A stretch of DNA of 64,000 nucleotides, from positions 62,001 to 126,000 of the forward strand of contig NZ_VIQM01000065.1 of the NCBI RefSeq assembly GCF_008520265.1, read 5' to 3'. Shown here piece by piece: positions 1 to 7,141 of this stretch (position 1 is the stretch's first letter; each line of letters starts with the position of its first letter). Made by a program: the position numbers and the translations under genes. The DNA comes from Sphingobacterium cavernae (GTDB lineage: Bacteria; Bacteroidota; Bacteroidia; Sphingobacteriales; Sphingobacteriaceae). Below the pieces are notes generated by a model that made no database searches, was not told the origin of the DNA, and was given only the letters and a program-made list of their open reading frames with translations.

Positions 1-1
1 A

Positions 2-367
2 ATATTGCCAATACTATATTACACCGATGTTCAAGAAGCGTTGGATATAGTAGCTAAGAGAGAAAAGCCATTATCCTTATACATTTTCAGTAACAAAAAA
101 GAATACATAGATCATGTTATGAAAAATTCAACTGCCGGAGGTACAACCATCAATGACGCGATGATACATATTATCCATCCGAATTTACCTTTTGGTGGTG
201 TGAATAATTCAGGTATTGGACAATCTTTAGGGTATTATGGGTTTAAATCTTTTTCACACGAACGTGCGACATTAAAAGCTAACTTTTTCCCCATGAGTAA
301 ATTCTTTTGGTATCCTTACAACAATAAGACTAAAAAAGTTCTTAATCTTATCAAGAAGATTTTCTAA
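2..367 (+). CDS. aldehyde dehydrogenase, C-terminal part (5' end outside window)
   Basis: This is the last 121 or so codons of an NAD(P)-dependent aldehyde dehydrogenase, which oxidises aldehydes to carboxylates. The reading frame is open at the left edge, so the start, Rossmann fold and catalytic Cys lie outside. The residues seen match the ALDH C-terminus: the LPIL segment that normally follows GP, a stretch like the family's 'plan-to-be-noted' Asn/Gly region (TTINDAMIH), and the family motif LPFGGVNNSGIG. The basic, aromatic tail (FFWYPYNN...KKVLNLIKKIF) resembles the membrane-proximal tail of class 3 fatty-aldehyde dehydrogenases, so a long-chain aldehyde substrate is possible but inferred. 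A perfect palindromic terminator follows at once. Confidence 0.9.
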   Translation: MLPILYYTDVQEALDIVAKREKPLSLYIFSNKKEYIDHVMKNSTAGGTTINDAMIHIIHPNLPFGGVNNSGIGQSLGYYGFKSFSHERATLKANFFPMSKFFWYPYNNKTKKVLNLIKKIF

Positions 368-370
368 ATT

Positions 371-408
371 AAAAAGGTCTGTAAATTTTAAAATTTACAG
401 ACCTTTTT
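371..408. terminator. bidirectional terminator, perfect 38-bp palindrome
   Basis: Two 19-bp arms are exact reverse complements with no spacer; the arms begin AAAAAGGTCTG and end CAGACCTTTTT. It has an A-tract on one side and a T-tract on the other, so it can end transcription of both the rightward aldehyde dehydrogenase gene and the leftward membrane-protein gene, which converge here. Confidence 0.85.
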
Positions 409-428
409 AATATCATATTTAAAATATA

Positions 429-776
429 TTATTTTTCGTCCCCTCTCACTTTTCCTATAATCATCTCTAATACTGCTACCACAATAGCAAATAATGTTGC
501 ATTCCAAAATCCACCTACGTCAAATTTTGAACCTAAAAGTGAATCACTTAACATGACCATTAATACCGTGATAATAAAAGAGATCAACCCAAATGTCAAC
601 CAATTCAATGGAAATGTGAACAATCTTAAAAGTCCACCAATTAAAGCATTCACCAAACCAATAACAAGTCCAGTAATAATTGCCCAACCAAAACCAGCAA
701 CTTGAGCGCCGGGAACTAGATATGCCGCCACCGCAACAACCAATCCCGTTAGAAGTAAAGAAATAATGAATCTCAT
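429..776 (-). CDS. phage-holin-family (YvlD-like) small membrane protein
   Basis: A 115-residue, very hydrophobic protein with about four predicted membrane segments (near residues 3-22, 29-50, 56-75 and 88-106) and a short charged tail. Spacing and glycine-rich segments (GLVIGLVNALIGG, FPLNWLTFGL) match the family named phage holin 4_2 (PF04020, YvlD type). Despite the name these are mostly chromosomal inner-membrane proteins of unknown role, sometimes tied to envelope stress. There are no phage genes nearby, so a lysis role is not supported. A TAnnTTTG box lies only five bases before the ATG, suggesting a nearly leaderless message. Confidence 0.8.
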   Translation of the reverse strand: MRFIISLLLTGLVVAVAAYLVPGAQVAGFGWAIITGLVIGLVNALIGGLLRLFTFPLNWLTFGLISFIITVLMVMLSDSLLGSKFDVGGFWNATLFAIVVAVLEMIIGKVRGDEK

Positions 777-781
777 AATGC

Positions 782-789
782 CAAATTTA
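782..789 (-). promoter_or_regulatory. -7 box of the holin-family gene
   Basis: On the minus strand the bases read TAAATTTG, a full match to the Bacteroidota -7 consensus TAnnTTTG. Five bases separate it from the ATG at 776, so transcription would start about two bases before the start codon. No clear -33 TTTG was found. Confidence 0.5.
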
Positions 790-938
790 TTTAAAATATA
801 CGTTAATTTCTAAGTTTTTCAACTTCAAAAGTAATGCCAACACAAAAGGGTTTTGGCAATAATCAAACATAACATTTTTATAATACTATGCTCGCATAAT
901 TTTTATTTCTATATTTACTCTACTAATTCAGAAACATT

Positions 939-1367
939 ATGAAAAAGATACTTATAACATGCTATATTGTTTTAATAGCATTCTTTGCACAGGCACAATC
1001 AACTGATATTTTGGGTAAGTGGATGACCATTGATGACGAGTCGGGGCAGGCTAAATCTGTTGTGGAGATATTCAAGAAATCGGATGGAAAATATTATGGA
1101 AAGATAGTAAAGTTGTTACAAAAACCAGAAAATGAAAATTGTGTCAACTGTAAAGATGATCGCAAAAACAAACCTCTTTTAGGATTAGAGATTATCCGCG
1201 GATTGAAAAAAGACGGCAACGAATATACAGCAGGCAATATCACTGATCCAAAATCTGGAAAAACGTATAAATGTACGATCACGCGAGACGGCGACAAATT
1301 GAATGTACGCGGTTATATGGGATTTTCACTTATAGGAAGAACCCAAACTTGGACAGCTACAAAATAA
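939..1367 (+). CDS. DUF2147 family secreted protein
   Basis: A 142-residue protein with a Sec signal peptide (MKKILITCYIVLIAFFAQAQ, cleavage after AQA). The mature part shows the DUF2147 pattern: ILGKWMTIDDESGQAKSVVEI near the N-terminus, a YYGKIVKL strand, a CVNC pair (about residues 68-71), and a C-terminal GDKLNVRGYMGFSLIGRTQTW segment. DUF2147 proteins are small beta-rich periplasmic or secreted proteins of unknown function, common in Bacteroidota. It is monocistronic, followed by a hairpin terminator. The family call is firm; no function can be given. Confidence 0.88.
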   Translation: MKKILITCYIVLIAFFAQAQSTDILGKWMTIDDESGQAKSVVEIFKKSDGKYYGKIVKLLQKPENENCVNCKDDRKNKPLLGLEIIRGLKKDGNEYTAGNITDPKSGKTYKCTITRDGDKLNVRGYMGFSLIGRTQTWTATK

Positions 1368-1394
1368 ACAAACACACTATTAATAACTAGGGAT

Positions 1395-1428
1395 AGGCGG
1401 CAATTTCATCTTGTCGCCTTCTTTATTT
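1395..1428 (+). terminator. intrinsic terminator after the DUF2147 gene
   Basis: A 9-bp stem (arms at 1395-1403 and 1411-1419, one G-T pair) with a short loop is followed by a T-rich stretch, 28 bases after the stop codon. Confidence 0.7.
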
Positions 1429-1473
1429 TAAATCACACAAACGATTTCACAAAATTCAAGTATGTAAATATGC

Positions 1474-1481
1474 TATCTTTG
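1474..1481 (+). promoter_or_regulatory. -7 box of kbl
   Basis: TATCTTTG fits the consensus TAnnTTTG exactly and lies 31 bases before the kbl ATG, giving a leader of about 28 nt. No obvious -33 element was seen. Confidence 0.55.
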
Positions 1482-1512
1482 TTTTAGTAGTTCATACTTA
1501 ATCTCATATACT

Positions 1513-2703
1513 ATGTATAAAACATTAAAGCCGGCGCTAGAAAAAGAGTTGGCCGCTATCAAAGAAGCTGGATTATATAAAGAAGAGCGCATTATCACAA
1601 CACCGCAAGGTGCTGACATCAAAGTTAGTACAGGGCAAGAAGTGATTAATTTTTGTGCTAACAATTACTTAGGATTGTCTTCACACCCTCAAGTGATTGA
1701 GGCTGCGAAAAAAGCAATCGATACACACGGATATGGAATGTCATCGGTACGTTTTATCTGTGGTACACAAGATATTCACAAAGAGCTAGAAGCAAAGCTA
1801 TCTAAATTCTTAGGCACTGAAGATACGATTTTATATGCTGCTGCATTTGATGCCAATGGTGGTGTATTTGAGCCATTATTAGGTGCAGAAGACGCTATTA
1901 TCTCTGACGAGTTAAATCACGCTTCGATTATCGATGGCGTACGTTTGTGTAAAGCACAGCGTTTCCGCTATAAAAACTGCGATATGGCAGATTTGGAAGC
2001 ACAATTACAAGCTGCTGCTGGCGCAAGACATAGGATCATCGTGACAGATGGTGCATTTTCAATGGATGGATCAGTAGCTCCTTTGGATAAAATTTGTGAT
2101 TTGGCAGATAAGTACGATGCTTTAGTAATGATCGACGAGTCGCACTGTTCTGGTTTTATTGGTAAGACAGGTCGTGGTACACACGAATTATTTGATGTTA
2201 TAGATCGTGTTGATATCATTACGGGAACTTTGGGCAAAGCATTAGGTGGTGCTTCAGGAGGATTTACTTCTGGCAGAAAAGAAATCATCGATATGTTGCG
2301 TCAGCGCTCTCGTCCTTATTTATTCTCCAATACCTTGGCTCCAGCTATCGCAGGTGCTTCTGTTGCGGTATTGGATATGTTGAGTGAAACGACTGAACTT
2401 CGCGATAAGTTGGAGTCAAACACGAAATATTTCCGTGAGAAAATGACGGAGGCGGGATTTGATATCCAACCTGGTTTTCACCCTATCGTACCTGTAATGT
2501 TGTACGATGCCAAGTTAGCACAAGAATTTGCGGCTAAAATGTTGGAAGAAGGAATTTACGTTATTGGCTTCTACTACCCTGTAGTTCCCCAAGGTAAAGC
2601 GCGTATCCGCACTCAAATATCTGCGGGCCACGACATCGCACATTTGGATAAGGCTATAGCTGCATTTACCAAAGTGGGTAAAGAGCTGGGTGTGATTAAA
2701 TAA
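1513..2703 (+). CDS. kbl: glycine C-acetyltransferase (2-amino-3-ketobutyrate CoA ligase)
   Basis: This cytoplasmic PLP enzyme cleaves 2-amino-3-oxobutanoate with CoA to glycine and acetyl-CoA, the second step of threonine breakdown after threonine dehydrogenase. The 396-residue length equals that of the Escherichia coli enzyme. Visible landmarks are [10 protein letters not shown] (about 50-59) in the substrate region, DESHCSG (208-214) holding the cofactor Asp and His, and the Schiff-base Lys242 in [13 protein letters not shown]. These fit fold type I alpha-oxoamine synthases. Relatives with the same fold (serine palmitoyltransferase, BioF) differ in length and N-terminus, so Kbl is favoured. 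No tdh gene is adjacent. The gene stands alone between its own -7 box and a terminator. Confidence 0.93.
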   Translation: MYKTLKPALEKELAAIKEAGLYKEERIITTPQGADIKVSTGQEVINFCANNYLGLSSHPQVIEAAKKAIDTHGYGMSSVRFICGTQDIHKELEAKLSKFLGTEDTILYAAAFDANGGVFEPLLGAEDAIISDELNHASIIDGVRLCKAQRFRYKNCDMADLEAQLQAAAGARHRIIVTDGAFSMDGSVAPLDKICDLADKYDALVMIDESHCSGFIGKTGRGTHELFDVIDRVDIITGTLGKALGGASGGFTSGRKEIIDMLRQRSRPYLFSNTLAPAIAGASVAVLDMLSETTELRDKLESNTKYFREKMTEAGFDIQPGFHPIVPVMLYDAKLAQEFAAKMLEEGIYVIGFYYPVVPQGKARIRTQISAGHDIAHLDKAIAAFTKVGKELGVIK

Positions 2704-2726
2704 AAATATCTCTAATTTTATACTAT

Positions 2727-2763
2727 ATAAGAGATTCAGCAAATCTGAATCTCTTATTTTTTG
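2727..2763 (+). terminator. intrinsic terminator after kbl
   Basis: Perfect 13-bp arms at 2727-2739 and 2745-2757 enclose a 5-nt loop and run into a T-rich tract 24 bases past the kbl stop. Confidence 0.85.
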
Positions 2764-2822
2764 TTCTCTTGTAGCAATTACCTATATTCATTCGTTATGG
2801 TTTTAACCAAAAAACTTGATTA

Positions 2823-4079
2823 ATGAATAAAGCTATCAATACTGCCATATTAGCGGCAATGTTCACCTTAGTAATCGCTACTTCTTGTAAAAAGTCCACT
2901 GAAATTTTTGAAGAAAAATCTTTAGATTTCTCTGCTCAAGAGAAGGAAATTGCAAAAGCTAGCAATGAATTTACCTTGAAAGCTTATGGATTCCTAAGTA
3001 ATGATTTAAAACCTAATGAAAATCTATTTTATTCAGGCGTAAGTATGAGTTCGGTATTGTCTATGACAGCAAATGGTGCTGCCGGTAATACGTATGAACA
3101 AATGTATAAGGCATTAAATTTTGATAAATTTTCTGAAGACCAAATAAATAACTATCAATATAAATTGCTAACTACCTTACCATTTATTAGCAATTCCACG
3201 AAGTTAAACATAGCTTACGGAATATGGCATACTCCCGATCTCAATATACTACCCACCTTTAAGAGTACGGTTACGGAAGATTATAAATCAAGAATAGCCG
3301 CGTTGGATTACAACAAAGCGGATGAAACCTTAAAGGATATTAATGGATTTATTGGCCGAAAAACCGAGCAAATGATTCCAGAATTCTTTCCAAATCTTCC
3401 TGCCGGAATGAAAATGCTTCTTGTAAATGCTATTTATTTCAAAGGCGAATGGGATAAAAAATTTGATAAAGGAAAAACGAAGAAAGATACTTTTTATCTT
3501 CAAGCTGGGAATACAGTTCAAACTGACTTTATGGAAATTACCCATAGTTTTGAAATGGCCACAACAACTTCATATCAAGCGGTGAAGCTTCCTTATAAAG
3601 ACAAGAAACTTGAAATGATAATAGTTAAGCCTTCATCAAATTCGACATTAAAAACATTGCAAGAAAAATTCACTAGAAATGAAGCTGTTCAAGAAATGGA
3701 TAACCAATTCAAAGATGCCTCTCTTATTCTCTCAATGCCAAAATTTAAATTTGAATATGAAATCGATTTAAATAAAATGTTACAACAATTTGGTATGGCT
3801 GATGCATTCTATAATGTGGCTGACTATAATGTGGCTGATTTTTCAAGGATGGCAGATAATAAACGACTTTTTATAGATAAAGTAAGACAAAAGGCAGTGA
3901 TTGATGTGCATGAAGCAGGATCAGAAGCAGCAGCAGTTACGGTAGTAGAAATGACTTATAGTTCGATTAGTTCAAGTGTCCCAACAAGAATTAAATACGA
4001 CGAACCTTTCATCTTCTTATTACGTGAAGCTTCATCTGGACTCATTTTATTTATGGGGCAATACAATAAGCCTGATTAA
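2823..4079 (+). CDS. serpin-family serine protease inhibitor, lipoprotein
   Basis: A 418-residue serpin with a lipoprotein signal: a hydrophobic N-terminus ends in a lipobox with Cys near 22 (IATSCKKS), so it is probably membrane-anchored and faces the periplasm or exterior. The serpin core is recognised by NLFYSGVSMSSVLSMTANGAAGNT (about 61-84), a LLVNAIYFKGEWDKKF strand, and the C-terminal DEPFIFLLREASSGLILFMGQ. The reactive-centre hinge EAGSEAAAVT (364-373) has the small residues that inhibitory serpins need for loop insertion. Counting 17 residues from the hinge Glu puts P1 near Tyr379-Ser380, which suggests a chymotrypsin- or elastase-like target (inference). A 15-bp tandem duplication repeats YNVAD at residues 330-339. 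Confidence 0.93.
   Translation: MNKAINTAILAAMFTLVIATSCKKSTEIFEEKSLDFSAQEKEIAKASNEFTLKAYGFLSNDLKPNENLFYSGVSMSSVLSMTANGAAGNTYEQMYKALNFDKFSEDQINNYQYKLLTTLPFISNSTKLNIAYGIWHTPDLNILPTFKSTVTEDYKSRIAALDYNKADETLKDINGFIGRKTEQMIPEFFPNLPAGMKMLLVNAIYFKGEWDKKFDKGKTKKDTFYLQAGNTVQTDFMEITHSFEMATTTSYQAVKLPYKDKKLEMIIVKPSSNSTLKTLQEKFTRNEAVQEMDNQFKDASLILSMPKFKFEYEIDLNKMLQQFGMADAFYNVADYNVADFSRMADNKRLFIDKVRQKAVIDVHEAGSEAAAVTVVEMTYSSISSSVPTRIKYDEPFIFLLREASSGLILFMGQYNKPD
3810..3839 (+). repeat. in-frame 15-bp tandem duplication in the serpin gene
   Basis: Two copies (3810-3824 and 3825-3839) differ only in the last base. Each encodes Tyr-Asn-Val-Ala-Asp, placed where other serpins have a single segment before the ADFS motif. 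Confidence 0.85.
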
Positions 4080-4146
4080 TCTCTTTGAATTAACCAAAGT
4101 AGGAGATGAGTCGGGTGCCACTTAATATAAGTATTACTAAAGTAAT

Positions 4147-4178
4147 AGGGGTCATAATTTCTTAATGGCCCCTTTATA
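4147..4178 (+). terminator. intrinsic terminator after the serpin gene
   Basis: Arms GGGGTCAT (4148-4155) and ATGGCCCC (4165-4172) pair with one G-T pair around a 9-nt loop, then TTTATAT follows. Confidence 0.7.
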
Positions 4179-4209
4179 TAGTTTGTGTTAAATAATGTTT
4201 GAAAGTGTC

Positions 4210-4341
4210 CTAATTCAACTTTTCCACTCCACTACGTTTATCTTTGGAAATAGCTTTATTTACAGAAAACAGCCCTGATTTAACTTTATCAACCTTAATG
4301 ATTGGCTTGACATAGATAAGCTTATCTTTTTGTTTTTCCAT
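4210..4341 (-). CDS. possible small peptide with a YVKP motif (hypothetical)
   Basis: A 43-residue ORF starting at the ATG at 4341 (MEKQKDKLIYVKPIIKV...), lysine-rich and without signal peptide. An in-frame alternative start upstream would add 19 residues without any familiar pattern. The N-terminal charged stretch followed by (I)YVKPxIxV resembles very small Bacteroidota proteins that begin MEKKKYxKPxIEV, many of unknown function and some thought to be peptide precursors. No -7 box or ribosome site was found, so coding status is uncertain. Confidence 0.35.
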   Translation of the reverse strand: MEKQKDKLIYVKPIIKVDKVKSGLFSVNKAISKDKRSGVEKLN

Positions 4342-4576
4342 CGTGGCAGTAGTTAAAAGTGATTTCAAAAACAAAATATACCCCACATTATCAATCAATT
4401 AAATAACTATGAATAGGTATTCTAATGCATTCAGTGTAACATTTATATCTTATTAAGCTAGATTATAAAATATTATTACCTGTTGGCTCGGTTCAATTAA
4501 GCCCAAAAATTCAATAATCTAATGAGACATAATGCAATAGGTTAAAAAAAACCATAAATTTTCTATTCTCTTTTAG

Positions 4577-4584
4577 TATCTTTG
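4577..4584 (+). promoter_or_regulatory. -7 box of typA
   Basis: TATCTTTG matches TAnnTTTG exactly, 34 bases before the typA ATG; it lies in a strongly AT-rich stretch. The leader would be about 31 nt. Confidence 0.6.
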
Positions 4585-4618
4585 CACCTCAAATTATTTT
4601 ATAATACATTATCGCTCA

Positions 4619-6424
4619 ATGCAAAATATCAGAAACATCGCGATTATCGCGCACGTTGACCACGGTAAGACTACCTTAGTAGATAAAATCTTACACTTCA
4701 CCAATCAATTCAGAGAGAATGAAAATTCAGGTGAATTAATCCTTGACAATAATGATTTGGAGCGTGAACGAGGTATCACAATCGTTTCAAAAAACGTATC
4801 TGTTAAATATAAAGATGTAAAAATCAACATTATTGACACTCCTGGTCACGCCGATTTTGGTGGTGAGGTAGAACGTGTGTTGAAAATGGCTGATGGTGTT
4901 GTACTTTTAGTAGATGCTTTTGAGGGACCAATGCCTCAAACTCGTTTCGTAACAGGTAAAGCATTAGGCTTAGGTATCAAACCAATCGTAGTGGTAAATA
5001 AAGTTGATAAAGAAAACTGTCGTCCTGATGAAGTGTACGAAAATGTATTCGATTTATTCTTCAATTTAGGTGCTACAGAAGAGCAATTAGATTTCCCTGT
5101 ATTATACGGTTCATCAAAACAAGGATGGATGTCTACAGATTGGAAACAACCTACTACTGACTTTACGTCATTGTTAGACGCTATTATAGAGCACATTCCT
5201 GCTCCTAAAATATCAGAAGGTACATTACAGATGCAAGTGACATCTTTGGACTACTCTACTTTCGTAGGACGTATCGCTATTGGTCGTGTAGCTCGTGGAG
5301 TAATCAAAGAAAACCAACCTGTTTCATTAGTAAAACGTGATGGCAAAGTTGTAAAATCTCGTGTTAAAGAATTACAAATTTTCGAAGGTTTAGGCCGTAT
5401 GAAAGTTTCAGAAGTTCACGCAGGTGACATCTGTGCTGTAGTGGGAATCGAAGGTTTTGATATTGGCGATACTATCGCTGATTTCGAAAATCCTGAGCAA
5501 TTAGAGGTTATCTCTATTGATGAGCCGACGATGAACATGTTGTTCACCATCAACAATTCACCTTTCTTTGGTAAAGAAGGTAAATTAGTGACTTCACGTA
5601 ATATCTATGACCGTTTACAAAAAGAATTAGAGAAAAACTTAGCATTACGCGTAGTTCCAACTGAATCTCCTGATGCTTGGTTAGTATATGGTCGTGGTAT
5701 CCTTCACTTATCGGTATTGATCGAGACTATGCGTCGTGAAGGTTACGAATTGCAAGTAGGTCAACCTCAAGTAATCTTAAAAGAAATTGATGGTCAAAAA
5801 TGTGAGCCTATCGAGGAATTAGTTGTTGATGTACCGGGTGATGTGGCTGGTAAAGTAATCGAATTGGTAACGCAACGTAAAGGTGAGTTATTAATTATGG
5901 AATCTAAAGGTGAAATGCAACACTTAGAGTTCTCGATTCCTTCTCGTGGTATTATCGGCTTACGTAACAACGTATTGACTGCTACTGCTGGTGAAGCTGT
6001 AATGGCGCACCGTCTAAAAGGTTATGAGCCTTGGAAAGGAACAATCCCTGGACGTTTACATGGTGTATTGATCTCTTTAGATACAGGATCTACTACAGCT
6101 TACTCTATCGATAAATTACAAGACCGTGGTAAATTCTTTGTTGATCCAGGAGTAGAAATTTATGAAGGACAAATCTTAGGCGAGCACATTCGTGATAACG
6201 ATTTAACAATCAACGTAACTAAAGGTAAGCAATTAACAAATATGCGTGCTTCTGGTTCAGATGACAATACACGTATTGCACCAGCGATCAAATTCTCACT
6301 TGAAGAATGTATGGAATATATCCAAGCTGACGAATACATCGAGGTAACTCCGCAATCAATCCGTTTACGTAAAATTCACTTAACAGAGAATGAGCGCAAA
6401 GTGAATGCTAAAAAATACCAATAA
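4619..6424 (+). CDS. typA: ribosome-associated translational GTPase TypA/BipA
   Basis: A cytoplasmic GTPase of the elongation factor G superfamily that binds the 70S ribosome and helps 50S assembly and growth under stress. The 601-residue length is typical. GTPase motifs are clear: G1 AHVDHGKTTL (11-20), the switch I segment RERGITIVSKN, G3 DTPGHADFGGE, and G4 NKVDK. Domain II, the EF-G-like C-terminal domains (a VPGDVAGKVIELVTQRKGEL stretch) and the BipA-specific C-terminal domain (GEHIRDNDLTINVTKGKQLTNMRASGSD, with RLRK near the end) follow. It has its own promoter and a strong terminator, so it is probably monocistronic. Confidence 0.97.
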   Translation: MQNIRNIAIIAHVDHGKTTLVDKILHFTNQFRENENSGELILDNNDLERERGITIVSKNVSVKYKDVKINIIDTPGHADFGGEVERVLKMADGVVLLVDAFEGPMPQTRFVTGKALGLGIKPIVVVNKVDKENCRPDEVYENVFDLFFNLGATEEQLDFPVLYGSSKQGWMSTDWKQPTTDFTSLLDAIIEHIPAPKISEGTLQMQVTSLDYSTFVGRIAIGRVARGVIKENQPVSLVKRDGKVVKSRVKELQIFEGLGRMKVSEVHAGDICAVVGIEGFDIGDTIADFENPEQLEVISIDEPTMNMLFTINNSPFFGKEGKLVTSRNIYDRLQKELEKNLALRVVPTESPDAWLVYGRGILHLSVLIETMRREGYELQVGQPQVILKEIDGQKCEPIEELVVDVPGDVAGKVIELVTQRKGELLIMESKGEMQHLEFSIPSRGIIGLRNNVLTATAGEAVMAHRLKGYEPWKGTIPGRLHGVLISLDTGSTTAYSIDKLQDRGKFFVDPGVEIYEGQILGEHIRDNDLTINVTKGKQLTNMRASGSDDNTRIAPAIKFSLEECMEYIQADEYIEVTPQSIRLRKIHLTENERKVNAKKYQ

Positions 6425-6445
6425 TATTGGAATCATACTATAAAC

Positions 6446-6479
6446 AAAGCCTCGAATCAGTGATTCGAGGCTTTGTTAT
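6446..6479. terminator. terminator between typA and ecotin gene
   Basis: A perfect stem (12 bp or more, AAAGCCTCGAAT with its complement) at 6446-6474 encloses a 5-nt loop and leads into GTTATTTTA. The flanking A and T runs suit termination of both convergent genes. Confidence 0.85.
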
Positions 6480-6500
6480 TTTATAGAAAACCATTAAAAA

Positions 6501-7001
6501 TTATTTTGACCTTTCTTCTGCTGCAAAGTATGTTTCCTCTTCAGCTTTGTATATTTTGAATTGTACTTGATATTCTTCAGGTACGTAAATTACAATCGGC
6601 AATTTCCCATTATAACGAACCATTTCGGGCTGCGCAGTTACAAAAAGATTTCTTTTTGCGGCATCAGGACAACCGATCATAGTGGAAGTAACTTGACCAT
6701 TTGTTTTGAATACATAATAGTTGTATCCCCAACCTTGCAAATCTTTTGTCTCCAAAGAACCTTGCAGATTAAAATAATTACAGCCATCCACTTCCATCCA
6801 TTTACCAACTGAAAATTCGATTTTCTTCTGGTCATCTTTATCCGAATGTGGCACTTCTATAATGACTTTCTTATAACCTGCTTCTGGTTTTGGAAATATG
6901 GACAAATCTTGTTTTGTAATCACTTGTTGAGCCATTGCTTGAATTGATAATGCTATAAAGGCTACTAATAAACCTAAAATTTTAATTCTATTTTGTTTCA
7001 T
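6501..7001 (-). CDS. eco: ecotin-family serine protease inhibitor
   Basis: Ecotins are periplasmic dimeric inhibitors of trypsin-fold proteases. This 166-residue protein has a signal peptide ending near AMAQ (residue 25). It carries the full ecotin pattern: FPKPEAGYKKVII, the VDGCNYF strand, LETKDLQGWGYNYYVF, the reactive loop VTSTMIGCPD, FVTA and LPIVIYVPEEYQVQFKIYKAEE. Cys74 and Cys111 are 37 residues apart, as are Cys50 and Cys87 of E. coli ecotin. Met108 sits three residues before the second Cys, where E. coli has its P1 Met84, so a broad-range inhibitor is expected. It ends facing typA; the next gene upstream on this strand encodes an X-Pro peptidase with its own terminator. Confidence 0.93.
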   Translation of the reverse strand: MKQNRIKILGLLVAFIALSIQAMAQQVITKQDLSIFPKPEAGYKKVIIEVPHSDKDDQKKIEFSVGKWMEVDGCNYFNLQGSLETKDLQGWGYNYYVFKTNGQVTSTMIGCPDAAKRNLFVTAQPEMVRYNGKLPIVIYVPEEYQVQFKIYKAEEETYFAAEERSK

Positions 7002-7090
7002 AATAACATGCTTTTACTATAAGACGATAATAAAACATAAAGGGTTACAGCAGAAAACGAAAATTAGTTGTTATTAACACTATTTAACAA

Positions 7091-7125
7091 AAGAAGCGCT
7101 AACATGGAACATGCTAACGCTTCTT
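7091..7125 (-). terminator. hairpin terminator after the S15 peptidase gene
   Basis: Outer arms of 8 bp, AAGAAGCG (7091-7098) and CGCTTCTT (7118-7125), enclose a partly self-complementary interior with CATG on both sides. It lies 17 bases beyond the peptidase stop on the minus strand. Confidence 0.65.
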
Positions 7126-7141
7126 ATATACTAGTAATAAC

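Larger units (their letters stand above)
4080..4618. other. 539-bp intergenic region between serpin and typA
   Basis: It holds the serpin terminator (4147-4178), a possible leftward small ORF (4210-4341) and the typA promoter (4577-4584). The remaining stretch, about 4345-4570, is AT-rich; I saw no tRNA, riboswitch or further ORF in it. Confidence 0.6.

Noticed and set aside
429..776. Prophage remnant because of the 'phage holin' family name
   Set aside because: No other phage gene, integrase or attachment site nearby; YvlD-like proteins are ordinary chromosomal membrane proteins.
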